A DNA stretch of 61,955 nucleotides. It comes from an uncultured Eisenbergiella sp. (GTDB lineage Bacteria; Bacillota; Clostridia; Lachnospirales; Lachnospiraceae). The stretch spans positions 1-61,955 of the forward strand of contig CAJUEL010000028.1 in NCBI GenBank assembly GCA_910585455.1. Reading direction: 5' to 3'. Position 1 is the stretch's first letter; each line of letters opens with the position of its first letter. Of the stretch, positions 8,981 to 17,379 are shown one piece after another. A program made the translations under genes and the position numbers. The notes beneath the pieces were generated by a model, which made no database searches, was not told where the DNA came from, and worked only from the letters and a program-made list of their open reading frames with translations.

Positions 8981-10729
8981 ATGACAGAGGAATTGATGAG
9001 CGCCATAAGCGGCGAAGTGTTCGGCGTCTGGTTTTTGATCGGTGCCGCGCTGGTGTTCTGGATGCAGGCAGGCTTTGCCATGGTGGAAACGGGCTTTACC
9101 AGAGCCAAGAACGCCGGCAATATCCTGATGAAAAACCTGATGGATTTCTGTATCGGCACCGTTGTTTTCATCCTGATCGGCTTCGGGCTTTTCCTGGGAG
9201 AAGACCTTTTGGGACTGATCGGCAAGCCCGGCTTTGATATTTTCACAGCCTATGAAAGCTTTGACTGGTCCAACTTCGTGTTCAACCTGGTGTTCTGCGC
9301 GACCACCGCGACGATCGTTTCCGGCGCGATGGCGGAGCGGACCAGATTTTTATCCTACTGCGTCTATTCCGCAGTGATCTCCGCCCTGATCTACCCCATC
9401 GAGGCGCACTGGATCTGGGGCGGCGGCTGGCTTTCCCAGCTGGGCTTCCACGATTTTGCGGGTTCCTGCGCGATTCATATGGTGGGCGGCATCAGCGCCC
9501 TGATCGGCGCGAAGCTCTTAGGGCCCCGCATCGGCAAATTCGACACGGATAAGGAAGGTAAAATCACAAAGGTCAACGCCTTTCCCGGCCACAACCTTCC
9601 CATCGGCTGTCTGGGCGTGTTCATTCTGTGGCTTGGCTGGTACGGCTTTAACGGCGCGGCGTGCACCAGCGTGGAACAGTTAGGCTCCGTCTTCGTCACC
9701 ACCACCGTCGCGCCCGCCATCGCCACCGTGGTATGCATGATTTTCACCTGGATCAAATACGGCAAGCCCGATGTCTCCATGTGCTTAAACGCTTCCCTCG
9801 CGGGCCTTGTGGCGATCACCGCCCCCTGCGACGTGACGGACGTTCTGGGCGCTTCCATCATCGGCGCGGTCGCCGGACTGCTGGTGGTGTTCGGCGTATG
9901 GCTCCTGGATTATAAGCTTCGCATCGACGACCCGGTCGGCGCGGTCGCCGTTCACTGCTTAAACGGCATCTGGGGTACCATCGCCACCGGACTGTTCGCC
10001 ACCACCGCCGCCCCCGGCAACGATTCCGTGGTCGGACTGTTCTACAGCGGCGGCTTTACACAGCTTGGATTACAGCTGCTGGGCTTTGTCAGCGTGGCGG
10101 CGTGGACTGCGGTCACGATCACGATCACGTTCCTCGTCATCAAAAAGCTGCTGGGCCTGCGCGTGACAGAGGAAGAGGAAATCCTCGGTCTGGACGCCAC
10201 CGAGCACGGACTCACCTCCGCTTACGCGGGCTTCTCCATCATGGATATTTCCAACACCATGACCATGGAAGTGAATGAAAACACAAGCCTTGGCGCCTCC
10301 GATTACGAAGCCGCCTCCAATCTGCAAAAGGAAGTCGCGGTTCCCGTCGTGAAAACCACATCGGATGCGGACACCGGCATCCACAAGGTCGTCATCATCA
10401 CAAAGCTGTCCCGGTACGACCGGATCAAAAAGGCGATGAACGATCTGGGCGTGACCGGCATGACCGTAACACAGGTGATGGGCTGCGGCATCCAGAAGGG
10501 TACCGGCGAAATGTACCGCGGCGTCGAGGTCGATGCCACGCTCCTGCCCAAGGTGAAAATCGAAGTCGTCATCAGCACCATTCCGGTGGACACCGTCATC
10601 GAAGCCGCCAAGAAGGTCCTTTACACCGGACATATCGGCGACGGCAAGATCTTTGTATACAATGTCGGCAGAGTGGTCAAAATCCGCACCGGCGAAGAGG
10701 ATTTCGCCGCATTGCAGGACGTGGAATAA
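8981..10729 (+). CDS. amt: ammonium channel fused to a C-terminal PII signalling domain
   Basis: The 582-residue product has an Amt/Rh channel at residues 1-410, with the pore twin histidines His166 (AIHMVGG) and His326 (AVHCLNG) and about eleven membrane segments. A linker (410-465) leads to a PII/GlnB/GlnK domain (466-575) with VIITKLSRYDRIKKAM and the B-loop TGHIGDGKIFV. A free PII normally gates the channel; here it is tethered. In the T-loop, the position of the uridylylated Tyr51 of enterobacterial PII (RGxEY) is Val (RGVEV), so control by UMP attachment is unlikely. Direct ATP/ADP/2-oxoglutarate sensing is inferred. An AGGAGG RBS supports the start. Confidence 0.95.
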   Translation: MTEELMSAISGEVFGVWFLIGAALVFWMQAGFAMVETGFTRAKNAGNILMKNLMDFCIGTVVFILIGFGLFLGEDLLGLIGKPGFDIFTAYESFDWSNFVFNLVFCATTATIVSGAMAERTRFLSYCVYSAVISALIYPIEAHWIWGGGWLSQLGFHDFAGSCAIHMVGGISALIGAKLLGPRIGKFDTDKEGKITKVNAFPGHNLPIGCLGVFILWLGWYGFNGAACTSVEQLGSVFVTTTVAPAIATVVCMIFTWIKYGKPDVSMCLNASLAGLVAITAPCDVTDVLGASIIGAVAGLLVVFGVWLLDYKLRIDDPVGAVAVHCLNGIWGTIATGLFATTAAPGNDSVVGLFYSGGFTQLGLQLLGFVSVAAWTAVTITITFLVIKKLLGLRVTEEEEILGLDATEHGLTSAYAGFSIMDISNTMTMEVNENTSLGASDYEAASNLQKEVAVPVVKTTSDADTGIHKVVIITKLSRYDRIKKAMNDLGVTGMTVTQVMGCGIQKGTGEMYRGVEVDATLLPKVKIEVVISTIPVDTVIEAAKKVLYTGHIGDGKIFVYNVGRVVKIRTGEEDFAALQDVE

Positions 10730-10747
10730 AGCTGCTATATCCATTTA

Positions 10748-10777
10748 GGAGGGCAGGCTGACTGGAGCCTGTCCTCC
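10748..10777 (+). terminator. hairpin after amt
   Basis: GGAGGGCAGGCT (10748-10759) pairs with AGCCTGTCCTCC (10766-10777) with one G-T pair, followed by GTCTTTGG. The T-tract is poor, so its efficiency is uncertain. Confidence 0.6.
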
Positions 10778-10788
10778 GTCTTTGGTTC

Positions 10789-10902
10789 TCATGAGCTGGC
10801 GCTGTTATAATGGCGCAGTCCGTTTTTCCAGATAAGGGCTAAAAGCCCGGTAAAGGCGGCGATCACTGCAATGCCGAACGCCGTAGCCGATGATGCACAG
10901 GC
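10789..10902 (-). pseudogene. 3' relic of an ABC-2 type permease
   Basis: The minus strand encodes, in frame before a TGA at 10789-10791, an end like IAVIAAFTGLLALIWKNGLR followed by HYNSASS. This resembles the last transmembrane helix and tail of ABC-2 exporter permeases that pair with a NatA-like ATPase. An in-frame stop lies about 37 codons upstream and nothing else of the gene remains. A matching scar of ATPase and permease sequence in the same orientation lies at 23.56-23.99 kb, suggesting that both are ends of one disrupted operon. Confidence 0.5.
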
Positions 10903-10910
10903 TCATGAGC

Positions 10911-10947
10911 ACCTTTGAACGGAACCCGGATTGATCCGTTCAAAGGT
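10911..10947. repeat. 13-bp perfect inverted repeat at island edge
   Basis: ACCTTTGAACGGA (10911-10923) and its exact reverse complement (10935-10947) flank an 11-base spacer. There is no T-tract. It marks the point where the permease relic ends and the accessory island begins. Confidence 0.6.
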
Positions 10948-11047
10948 GATACGGATCAGTTCCTGCAGCACTCTGCAATTTTTCCGTCAAAAGTTCCTCG
11001 TTCATATTTATATTACCGAGCCATTCTCCGCTACTTACGGAATCCTG

Positions 11048-11310
11048 TTAATTTATTACATCATTTCGGTTGATGTATTCCTCAAATGCTTTCAACACTT
11101 TGAGCAACGGCTCCGGCAGACGATTATAGAAATCCAATCGTCCGATGCACCTGGCTGTGCATCGAGGAAAGTTAGTCCCACTGCCAAAGTCATTACTGTA
11201 TCATCCGTATAGGTGGATTTTCTGGAGAACAAAGGAAAATCTTTACTTTTATTACCACGGTCAAATTCATAAGGACTGCCAATAATGTCACCTAAAATTG
11301 CTCCAATCAT
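11048..11310 (-). pseudogene. ADP-ribosylglycohydrolase (DraG-like), internally deleted
   Basis: The start MIGAILGDIIGSPYEFDRG followed by TYTDDTVMTLAVG is the hallmark N-terminus of ADP-ribosylglycohydrolases, with the metal-binding TDDT. Only about 60 residues follow that frame. In another frame just downstream, DFYNRLPEPLLKVLKAFEEY then INRNDVIN and a stop (11048-11050) looks like the family C-terminus. About 200 residues of a normal enzyme of roughly 260-300 are missing, so this is a deletion plus frameshift relic. An RBS-like GAGGTGG still precedes the ATG. Confidence 0.7.
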
Positions 11311-11379
11311 CTCTTTCCACCTCGTTTCTTATAGTCAGCATCAATCTTCTTTTTCCAGTCAGCAGACAAAGGCGCACCG

Positions 11380-11672
11380 CACGCCCTAACACTTGTGACA
11401 GCTTATCGAAGTACCCCGAATTAAAGGAGCGTATGCAGAGCCTTTTACAAAATGGCGAAAAGGTAACACCGAAACAGTGGAAAGCGGAGATACAGTCATT
11501 GCAAGCCGAGTATGACAGCATCGGCAAAGAGAAGTCAAAGACTGCCACAGAGTTAGCTTATGCCGAGGTAATCAGCTGCAACAAAAAGAACCTTGAGAGG
11601 GAGCTTCAGAACGAGAGCCGACAGCATAGCAGACAGCAAGGCAGGCCTAAACAGAGAGGGGAAGAAATTTGA
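11380..11672 (+). pseudogene. C-terminal relic of a conjugative-element relaxase
   Basis: The frame reading YPELKERMQSLLQNGEKVTP...KQWKAEIQSLQAEYDSIGKE...ERELQNESRQ resembles the coiled, charged C-terminus of relaxases from Firmicutes conjugative transposons. No relaxase catalytic His cluster is present, and the sequence joins unrelated DNA at about 11380, directly beside the DraG-like relic. It differs from the intact relaxase at 15.8 kb, so it marks an older, separate mobile element. Confidence 0.55.
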
Positions 11673-11759
11673 TGGAAATTTGATAGAAATGTTAGTGTGA
11701 TTGTGGTATTCTATTAAAAATACAAATCGAAGTTTGAAGAGGATTTGAGGAATTAGAAC

Positions 11760-12527
11760 ATGAATAAGAAGCAGATAACTATTATGACAATCTTAACATT
11801 AATCTTAGCTTTTATGGATATATCTGGCTTGCCTGCGGTATTGTTTGTAAATTGCCGTATTTCTGATGTGACGCCATATATCATTAGTCTGCTGGTAAAT
11901 TTTCTAATCATAGGATTTTTTGCATGGCTTGTTCTGAAATCATTTGGAAAAGACTGGCCGCTTGGATTTCACACTTCTGGGTTGGTAGAGGGATTAAAAA
12001 AGTACGCTTTTGCGGGCATTATGGCGGGCATTTTTTCTTGCGTGGCATTTATCATTGGACTTGTACCTTTTGATTATCATCCGAGTGTATGGAAAATCCT
12101 GATTGAAGGCGTTTTGTATTATTTCGGGGTAGCGATTATTGAGGAGTTATATGTTAGAGGTTTGTTCCTTAACATTGTTGATAAAATTGCTCATAATAAG
12201 GAATGTCATACGGTTATTGCCATATGGGTATCATCAGTCGTTTTCGGATTGGGACATATTCCCGGTATGATTGGTATGGAGCCGTTTGTAATTCTATTTA
12301 AAGTAATTTCAACTATCGGAATGGGCTTGTATTTTGGGGCGATATACAAAAGGACGAATAATCTGTGGGTGCCAATTATCCTGCATGGTTTTATTGATAT
12401 ATGTGCCTTGCCGTACTGCTTTACTACATTCAGCGGATATAAAACAATAAGCCTAATTGGGCTTGTTATCATATATACGTTATTGGGTATATACAGTATC
12501 GTTCTAATGAAACTGAAGAAAAGATAA
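11760..12527 (+). CDS. CPBP-family intramembrane metalloprotease
   Basis: The 255-residue protein has six to eight hydrophobic segments and the CPBP (Abi/Rce1) motifs: EELYVRG (Glu128, Glu129, Arg133), FGLGHIPG (His166) and ILHGFID (His209). This family includes prenyl-protein proteases and bacteriocin self-immunity proteins, and acts in the membrane. No bacteriocin genes are visible nearby, so its role is open. GAGGAATT supports the start. It lies immediately left of the integrated element and its AT-rich composition differs from the core genes. Confidence 0.88.
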   Translation: MNKKQITIMTILTLILAFMDISGLPAVLFVNCRISDVTPYIISLLVNFLIIGFFAWLVLKSFGKDWPLGFHTSGLVEGLKKYAFAGIMAGIFSCVAFIIGLVPFDYHPSVWKILIEGVLYYFGVAIIEELYVRGLFLNIVDKIAHNKECHTVIAIWVSSVVFGLGHIPGMIGMEPFVILFKVISTIGMGLYFGAIYKRTNNLWVPIILHGFIDICALPYCFTTFSGYKTISLIGLVIIYTLLGIYSIVLMKLKKR

Positions 12528-12539
12528 ATTCTTGTTTGT
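12527..12539. repeat. candidate left attachment site (attL core)
   Basis: AATTCTTGTTTGT is repeated exactly at 20992-21004, and both copies are followed by AAGCT (directly on the left, after one extra C on the right). It overlaps the end of the CPBP gene. This fits a tyrosine-recombinase core duplication. Confidence 0.5.
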
Positions 12540-12604
12540 AAGCTTTTTCCATAAGTTTCCTCTATTTTTCAAGGCTTTGCGCTATGTCAGCCCTAAAATA
12601 TGTA

Positions 12605-12650
12605 TCCTTTTCCCTTGTTTTTGCCCTTATGGGCAGACTACAAGGGAAAG
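12605..12650. repeat. left-end integrase-binding-like words
   Basis: This interval contains TTTTTGCCCTTATG (12618-12631), ACAAGGGAAAG (12640-12650) and, inverted, a word related to AGGGAAAAGGATA. All three recur at 20822-20890 near the other end. Arrays like this are typical of arm sites for Tn916-type integrases. Confidence 0.5.
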
Positions 12651-12666
12651 TTTTTCTTATCCAGTT

Positions 12667-13965
12667 TTAATTCATTCCCACAACCTTATCCAAGAGCTTT
12701 GCAGATTCCCGCTTAGCCTCCCTTGTAGCGTGTGCATAGACATTCATGGTAGTGCTTACGTCCGAGTGTCCTAAAAGTTCCTGCACATCTTTTGGCTGTG
12801 CCCCGTTTGATAACAGGTTCGTTGTATAGGTGTGTCTTAATGTGTGGAAGTGGAATCCTTCTAATTCCGGTACTTTCCTTGCCGCTGTCCGGCAGGCTGT
12901 TTCTACGGTGGCAGGAAGTTCAAGACAGCCATCTTCCCTCAAGCATACAAAGGAGATTTCCATATAATCCTCCGGCACATTCTCTGTCATTCCCAAGTTG
13001 TAATATTCATAATGTACCCGATTTTTCTCTGTAACTTCCCTGTAAAAATTCCTATGGTAGAGTTCGCCATACTGCATACGGTTTTTAAGCTGTTGTTTCC
13101 TTGCTTTCTTCAAGATGTCAGCAAGGGCATTGCCAAAATCAACAATCCGCACTTTCTTCCTTTTGGTAGAACCGATTTCGTGCTTATGGGTGGCGCCGTT
13201 GTAGCGGACACTCCTGCGGACTGTCAGGCATTGTTCCTCAAAGTTGATATCCTGCCAAGTCAGTCCTGCCACTTCCCCAAGCCTGAGACCTGTGAAATAG
13301 GATATCTGTACAGGCAGGATTGCGTCTTTGCTCCGCTTGCCAAGCTGCGCAATCAACTTTTGGTACTGCTCAAATGACAGTGGCTTGACCTTGCCGTTGT
13401 CGGTGTCCGTTTCTTCCGCAAACAAGTCCATATCGTCCTTTTTATGCCTCATGACTACATACTGCATGGGATTGAATGTAATGTACTGTTTCGGGAACAC
13501 CGCAAAGCGGAATGACTGCTGTAATACTGCGGAAAATGACTTTACATAGTCTTTGGAATATCCTTTGGAAACAAAATCTTCAATCGTGCCTCCAAAAGAC
13601 ATGATATCCATGAACTGCTGTAAATGCCCCGAAGTGACCGTTTTGAGTTTCCGTCTGCTTACAGGGTGCTGTTTAATGCGGTTGATCGCCTGAAGATAAG
13701 TACCGACAGTGCCATTGCTTAATGTGCCTGTCTTTAATTCTTCCTCCGCCCATGTGTCAAGCAGCTGCCCAAGCGTGATATTGTCCGCCTTTGCAATGAA
13801 TTTCTTGCTTTCGTAATCCTCCATTGCCTGCCTTAACAGCTTTTCCGTTTCACTCTTGCTTTCTGTTCCTGCACACTCTTTCTGTACCGGATTCCCGCTT
13901 GCGTCCTCCACATAGAAGCGGTAGTACCATTTCTTTCCTTTCTTCCGTACCGATCCTTTTGCCAT
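12667..13965 (-). CDS. int: tyrosine-type site-specific integrase (Tn916 Int family)
   Basis: The 432-residue protein has an N-terminal arm-binding domain (MAKGSVRKKGKKWYYRF), a SAM-like core-binding domain (about 62-165) and a catalytic domain with Arg228 (TGLRLGE), a Lys near 269-271, His374-x-x-Arg377 (HTLRH), His400 (LLGHSD) and nucleophile Tyr410 (NVYAHA). It catalyses integration and, with Xis, excision of the element. The gene points out of the element and ends 127 bases from the proposed attL core, the usual position for an integrase. Confidence 0.95.
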   Translation of the reverse strand: MAKGSVRKKGKKWYYRFYVEDASGNPVQKECAGTESKSETEKLLRQAMEDYESKKFIAKADNITLGQLLDTWAEEELKTGTLSNGTVGTYLQAINRIKQHPVSRRKLKTVTSGHLQQFMDIMSFGGTIEDFVSKGYSKDYVKSFSAVLQQSFRFAVFPKQYITFNPMQYVVMRHKKDDMDLFAEETDTDNGKVKPLSFEQYQKLIAQLGKRSKDAILPVQISYFTGLRLGEVAGLTWQDINFEEQCLTVRRSVRYNGATHKHEIGSTKRKKVRIVDFGNALADILKKARKQQLKNRMQYGELYHRNFYREVTEKNRVHYEYYNLGMTENVPEDYMEISFVCLREDGCLELPATVETACRTAARKVPELEGFHFHTLRHTYTTNLLSNGAQPKDVQELLGHSDVSTTMNVYAHATREAKRESAKLLDKVVGMN

Positions 13966-14049
13966 AATCGTTTCTCCTTTCGATAATGGGCAATCGGAAC
14001 TGATGAAATGCTTTCTGCGTGTAAGTATATCATAACTCCGACTGTTCCG

Positions 14050-14676
14050 CTATACCGATTCAGATTCTTCTGATACCATAGAAAGAAGATTTGCAAGCCT
14101 TGTTGTTGCTGTTTCGGGATTCTTGGAATAGAGCCTCACAATGTCGCCCATGTCATTAAACATATTTACGGTGTGGATGATTTCCCGAAGGAACATGATC
14201 TCATTATATTCCTTATTCGATTCAAACCCCATTGTCTGGGCGAGTGCGGCATTTTCCGCATTGTCCTTGAAATTCTTGCAGGCAAACTGAAAAGAATCCA
14301 CGAACAACTCATACTCCCTTAACATCAGCAGCAGTAAGTCTTTGGAAAAGTCTGATTCAGCCTGTTCCATGTCATAAGGCAGCTTTGCGAGGATCGAGGA
14401 CATTACATCACGGATAAACAATTCCCTCTTATCCGTAATGTCCGTCTGGTATTCCTCTGTTTCACCCTTCAGCCACTCCACAGATACATGGAGAGCCTCT
14501 GAAAGACCTTCCAAGACCAGCTTTTTTGTGTTGTCGATTGTCCCCGCCTCATAGCGCACAATTGTGGAAGTGGCTACCCCCATCTTCTCTGCGACATAAG
14601 GCTGGTTCAGTCCTAATTCAACCCTCCGCTGTTTTGCCCTGCTGCCGATCAGCCTGCGTAACTCTTTATCTTTCAT
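14050..14676 (-). CDS. XRE-family repressor of the element
   Basis: The 208-residue product has an N-terminal Cro/CI helix-turn-helix (about 8-65: GLNQPYVAEKMGVATSTIVR) and a long helical C-terminal region of unknown type. It is divergent from xis, and the intergenic region contains inverted repeats over the xis promoter, so it probably controls excision. It lies downstream of its own start region and upstream of int, on the same strand as int. Confidence 0.85.
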   Translation of the reverse strand: MKDKELRRLIGSRAKQRRVELGLNQPYVAEKMGVATSTIVRYEAGTIDNTKKLVLEGLSEALHVSVEWLKGETEEYQTDITDKRELFIRDVMSSILAKLPYDMEQAESDFSKDLLLLMLREYELFVDSFQFACKNFKDNAENAALAQTMGFESNKEYNEIMFLREIIHTVNMFNDMGDIVRLYSKNPETATTRLANLLSMVSEESESV

Positions 14677-14767
14677 GCTGATACGCCTCCTTTGTCGGTA
14701 TGGATAGAGTATAGCACAGAAAAGTTAATAATGCAATATGCAACTTAAAAATAATTTTTAGATTATC

Positions 14768-14803
14768 ATAACGCTTGACAAGAAGATATAAAAGCGTTAT
14801 AGT
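14768..14803 (+). promoter_or_regulatory. xis promoter with overlapping operator
   Basis: TTGACA (14775-14780), 17 bases, then TATAGT (14798-14803). The 9-bp inverted repeat ATAACGCTT (14768-14776) / AAGCGTTAT (14792-14800) overlaps both hexamers. A third related palindrome, ATTGC-GTTAT-GCAAT, lies at 14818-14832 before the RBS. The layout predicts tight repression, probably by the divergently encoded XRE protein. Confidence 0.75.
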
Positions 14804-14851
14804 ATTCATACCATCAAAATTGCGTTATGCAATCAGAAAGGAGGTGTGCTA

Positions 14852-15082
14852 ATGACCGAAACGAAAATCGCACTGTCCATAGAAGAGGCTGCCAGCTATA
14901 CGGGTATCGGGAGGAACACCCTGCGGAAACTGGTTGAGTGGGGAAAGCTGCCCGTCCTCAAAGTCGGGAGAAAGGTACTTATTAAAAGCGATATTTTGGA
15001 GAAGTTCATGGAAGTGAACGAGGGGAAAGACCTGCGGGACAAAAGCAGCGTCAAGGCAGTCACAAGAAAATCAGCAGAATAA
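14852..15082 (+). CDS. xis: excisionase-family DNA-binding protein
   Basis: The 76-residue product has the winged helix of excisionase/MerR-like HTH_17 proteins: IALSIEEAASYTGIGRNTLR then KVGRKVLIKSDILEKFM. It would bend DNA at the att sites to favour excision. An upstream in-frame GTG exists at 14846, but AGGAGG at 14839-14844 is best spaced for the ATG at 14852. Confidence 0.88.
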   Translation: MTETKIALSIEEAASYTGIGRNTLRKLVEWGKLPVLKVGRKVLIKSDILEKFMEVNEGKDLRDKSSVKAVTRKSAE

Positions 15083-15261
15083 AAGGCGGCTTCAAAAGAA
15101 ACCGCCCAATGGTATGTATCAGACCGAAGCCATGATATACCTACACGCAAATAGATTATATCATGTGCTTCCTTCCGGTACAAGCGGAAATTTTGGGAAA
15201 GGCAGGAAAGTGGGTTAAAAAAGTCAGTCCAATTAACGCAAACAGACTTAAAATATTAACT

Positions 15262-15382
15262 AATTTCTGTATCTTCGGTTGAAAAAGTCAACTGATGCTT
15301 TGGACGATATTTTCAATGTGGCGTAAAGTGACTGTAAAAAGTCAACTGATTTCTGTATCTTCAGTTGAAAAAATAAACTGAT
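15262..15382. repeat. repeats upstream of relaxase, set 1
   Basis: ATTTCTGTATCTTCGGTTGA near 15263 and a one-mismatch copy from 15349 are both followed by A-rich sequence. AAAAAGTCAACTGAT occurs exactly at 15282-15296 and 15336-15350. These iteron-like copies lie in a gene-free 770-base stretch between xis and the relaxase gene. Confidence 0.6.
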
Positions 15383-15422
15383 TTTTCAGAAAATTTTTTG
15401 CAGCCATGGTGGCACTTTTCGT

Positions 15423-15530
15423 TATCATAGGTGGCATCACTTTTTCTATTATGGTATCACTTTATGCCATCATAGGTGACAGCACTTTTTGATACTATTT
15501 AAGAAAAATGATAGCACTTTTTGCTATCGT
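15423..15530. repeat. repeats upstream of relaxase, set 2
   Basis: Variants of CATAGGTGRCA followed by CACTTTTT recur about every 40 bases (15427-15444, 15470-15490), and GATAGCA-CTTTT-TGCTATC at 15510-15528 forms a hairpin. Their role is unknown; they may be protein-binding iterons for transfer or replication. Confidence 0.5.
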
Positions 15531-15606
15531 TAAAGCATTTCCATAGGCACAACCCAGGCGTTTTTGTGAGGTATTCTTCTCTCTTTTAAGCCCTCGGCGT
15601 TTGAGA

Positions 15607-15728
15607 GCGAAATACACCCATTGCACAAACTTCGTTTATGCAATGGGAATTTCGCCCTTGCAGGGAGCAGAGGTCAGCAAAGCTGACCTTACAAATGCTC
15701 ACGCATTTGAATGACCGCCTGACGGCGG
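15607..15728. other. candidate origin of transfer (oriT)
   Basis: CCCATTGCA (15617-15625) pairs with TGCAATGGG (15639-15647), flanked by GCGAAAT / ATTTCGC, and is followed immediately by CGCCCTTGCAGGG, which resembles the nic region of RSF1010-type oriT sites (..CGCCCT..). Further short hairpins follow at 15671-15689, 15692-15709 and 15715-15728. The position directly before the relaxase gene supports the call; the nick site is inferred. Confidence 0.5.
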
Positions 15729-15848
15729 ATATGTTCGTATGCGGACAGCCTATGCCGCCACTCACAGCCCAAATACCGCCTTATCCCAATCCGTCTCCAT
15801 TTGCAGGAAGGAGGACAAGGCACAATACAAAGACATTCATTTATCCGT

Positions 15849-17339
15849 ATGAACAAGCTGCCCGATGTCAGGGGCAGGATCACTTATATCTCCAGCCATG
15901 CCAAGCAGGAGAATCTGTATGCGGTCTATGAAACAACAGACCGCCATTATTGGACGGAACTTGCCAAGTGCAACCAGCGGGATTTTCAGAAAAGCGGCAT
16001 AGAGGGAAAATGTATTGAGGCGAGGGAATTTATCATCGCTCTGCCCGAATCTTTCCCAGACCTTTATGATCCCGACAAGCTGTTACAGCTTTTTACAGAC
16101 CGTTTCAAGAAAAAGTATAGCGTGGAGTGCGTGGCGGCTCTGCACCATAACAAGCCAAAGACTAACTACCATATCCACCTTATTTTTTCGGAGAGGGAAC
16201 TGTTATCCGAACCCATAGAAAAGACTGCCACAAGGAATATGTTCTATGACGAGCAGGGGAAACACGCCCGCACCAAGAAAGAGATACTTGACGAAAACGG
16301 GAATGTCCGCAAGGGCTGTAAGGTTATTAAAAAAGGTGAGATATACGAGCGCAATCTTTTTACCGCCAAGAACAAGCTGTTCAAGCAGGACAATTTTGTG
16401 GACGAGGTAAAGCACTTTTACACAGACCTTATCAATACGCTGGTAAAGGACGATAAAGAGAAACTTCATGTTTTCGATGAAAATGGTCTGTACCTTGCCA
16501 CCAAGAAGATAGGAAAAAACAACCCGAAAGCGGAACAGATACAGACGGATAACAAGTACCGTATGCGCTGGAACCGTGAGGTTGACAGGGCGATTGTCAG
16601 CGGCGTGGCGGAAACAGAGATACAACAGATAAAAAAAGAGTATATCTCCGACCGCATCAGGGAATCCGTTGATGTATTCGGCAACCAGCCGGAACGGTTA
16701 GGGACTATCCTTATGACTGCTGTTGGCGTTCTTGCTATTCTGATTTCAAAGGTGCTGCAAAAAGCAAGGGAGCTGTCCGCAAAACTTTTTGACACAGGAC
16801 AGATACCGCCGCAGACACCAAAACAAGAGCCTGTTTCAAAACCAGCGAAAAAAGAAACGCCAAGCAAGCCAAAGATACCGCCCAAACCCGTCATGTCAGC
16901 CGGGGCAGCCGCCTATCCGAAACTATCTAAGATTTATAAGGAACTAAAGCGGCAGAATGAAATCATTTTTGAAGCGGAAAAGGAACGCAATGCATTGGAG
17001 TTTGAGCGTGACGACCTGAAAGGGCTTGCAAGATTTACCAAGAAAGGCGAACTGCAAAGCAAAATCGACCGCAAGAATGAGGAGATTAACATCTTGAAAA
17101 TCGGATTGTCCGGCATAGCCAAGAGATATGGTTATCAGAATGTGCAGGAACTTTACAAAATTTACCACCAATCCCATAATGCCTATATCGCTTATAGGGA
17201 ACAAGAGGCTGAATGGGAGAAAATCTATGGAATAAAGGCACAAGAAGATACCATACAAGATAAAATACAAAAATTTCAAAAGAAAATATATCAGCAAAAC
17301 GAACAAATACCAAAACAAAAGGATAGAGGGGCAAGATAA
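15849..17339 (+). CDS. mobA: MobA/MobL-family relaxase
   Basis: The 496-residue product begins NKLPDVRGRITYISSHAKQE, a MobA/MobL-type N-terminus, and has the metal-binding His cluster at 99-110 (ALHHNK...NYHIHLIFSERE). A hydrophobic segment near 295-312 (LMTAVGVLAILISKV) may anchor it at the membrane. The C-terminal third is a charged coiled coil. It would nick oriT and lead single-stranded transfer through a helper conjugation system. The frame is open back to a TTG at 15801 near a strong AAGGAGG, so the true start could be slightly upstream; I chose the ATG at the conserved beginning. Confidence 0.85.
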   Translation: MNKLPDVRGRITYISSHAKQENLYAVYETTDRHYWTELAKCNQRDFQKSGIEGKCIEAREFIIALPESFPDLYDPDKLLQLFTDRFKKKYSVECVAALHHNKPKTNYHIHLIFSERELLSEPIEKTATRNMFYDEQGKHARTKKEILDENGNVRKGCKVIKKGEIYERNLFTAKNKLFKQDNFVDEVKHFYTDLINTLVKDDKEKLHVFDENGLYLATKKIGKNNPKAEQIQTDNKYRMRWNREVDRAIVSGVAETEIQQIKKEYISDRIRESVDVFGNQPERLGTILMTAVGVLAILISKVLQKARELSAKLFDTGQIPPQTPKQEPVSKPAKKETPSKPKIPPKPVMSAGAAAYPKLSKIYKELKRQNEIIFEAEKERNALEFERDDLKGLARFTKKGELQSKIDRKNEEINILKIGLSGIAKRYGYQNVQELYKIYHQSHNAYIAYREQEAEWEKIYGIKAQEDTIQDKIQKFQKKIYQQNEQIPKQKDRGAR

Positions 17340-17349
17340 TTGTCCCTCT
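17325..17349. terminator. bidirectional terminator between relaxase and Nudix gene
   Basis: AGAGGG (17325-17330) and CCCTCT (17344-17349) pair, followed by TTATAA. It separates two convergent genes. The stem is short. Confidence 0.5.
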
Positions 17350-17379
17350 TTATAATATGTTACTACAAAATGTATCATC

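Noticed and set aside
12612..12634. CCCTTRTTTTTGCCCTTATG words as the att core itself
   Set aside because: They carry mismatches between ends and lie with other repeated words, so arm-type binding sites are more likely; the exact 13-bp repeat further out is a better core.
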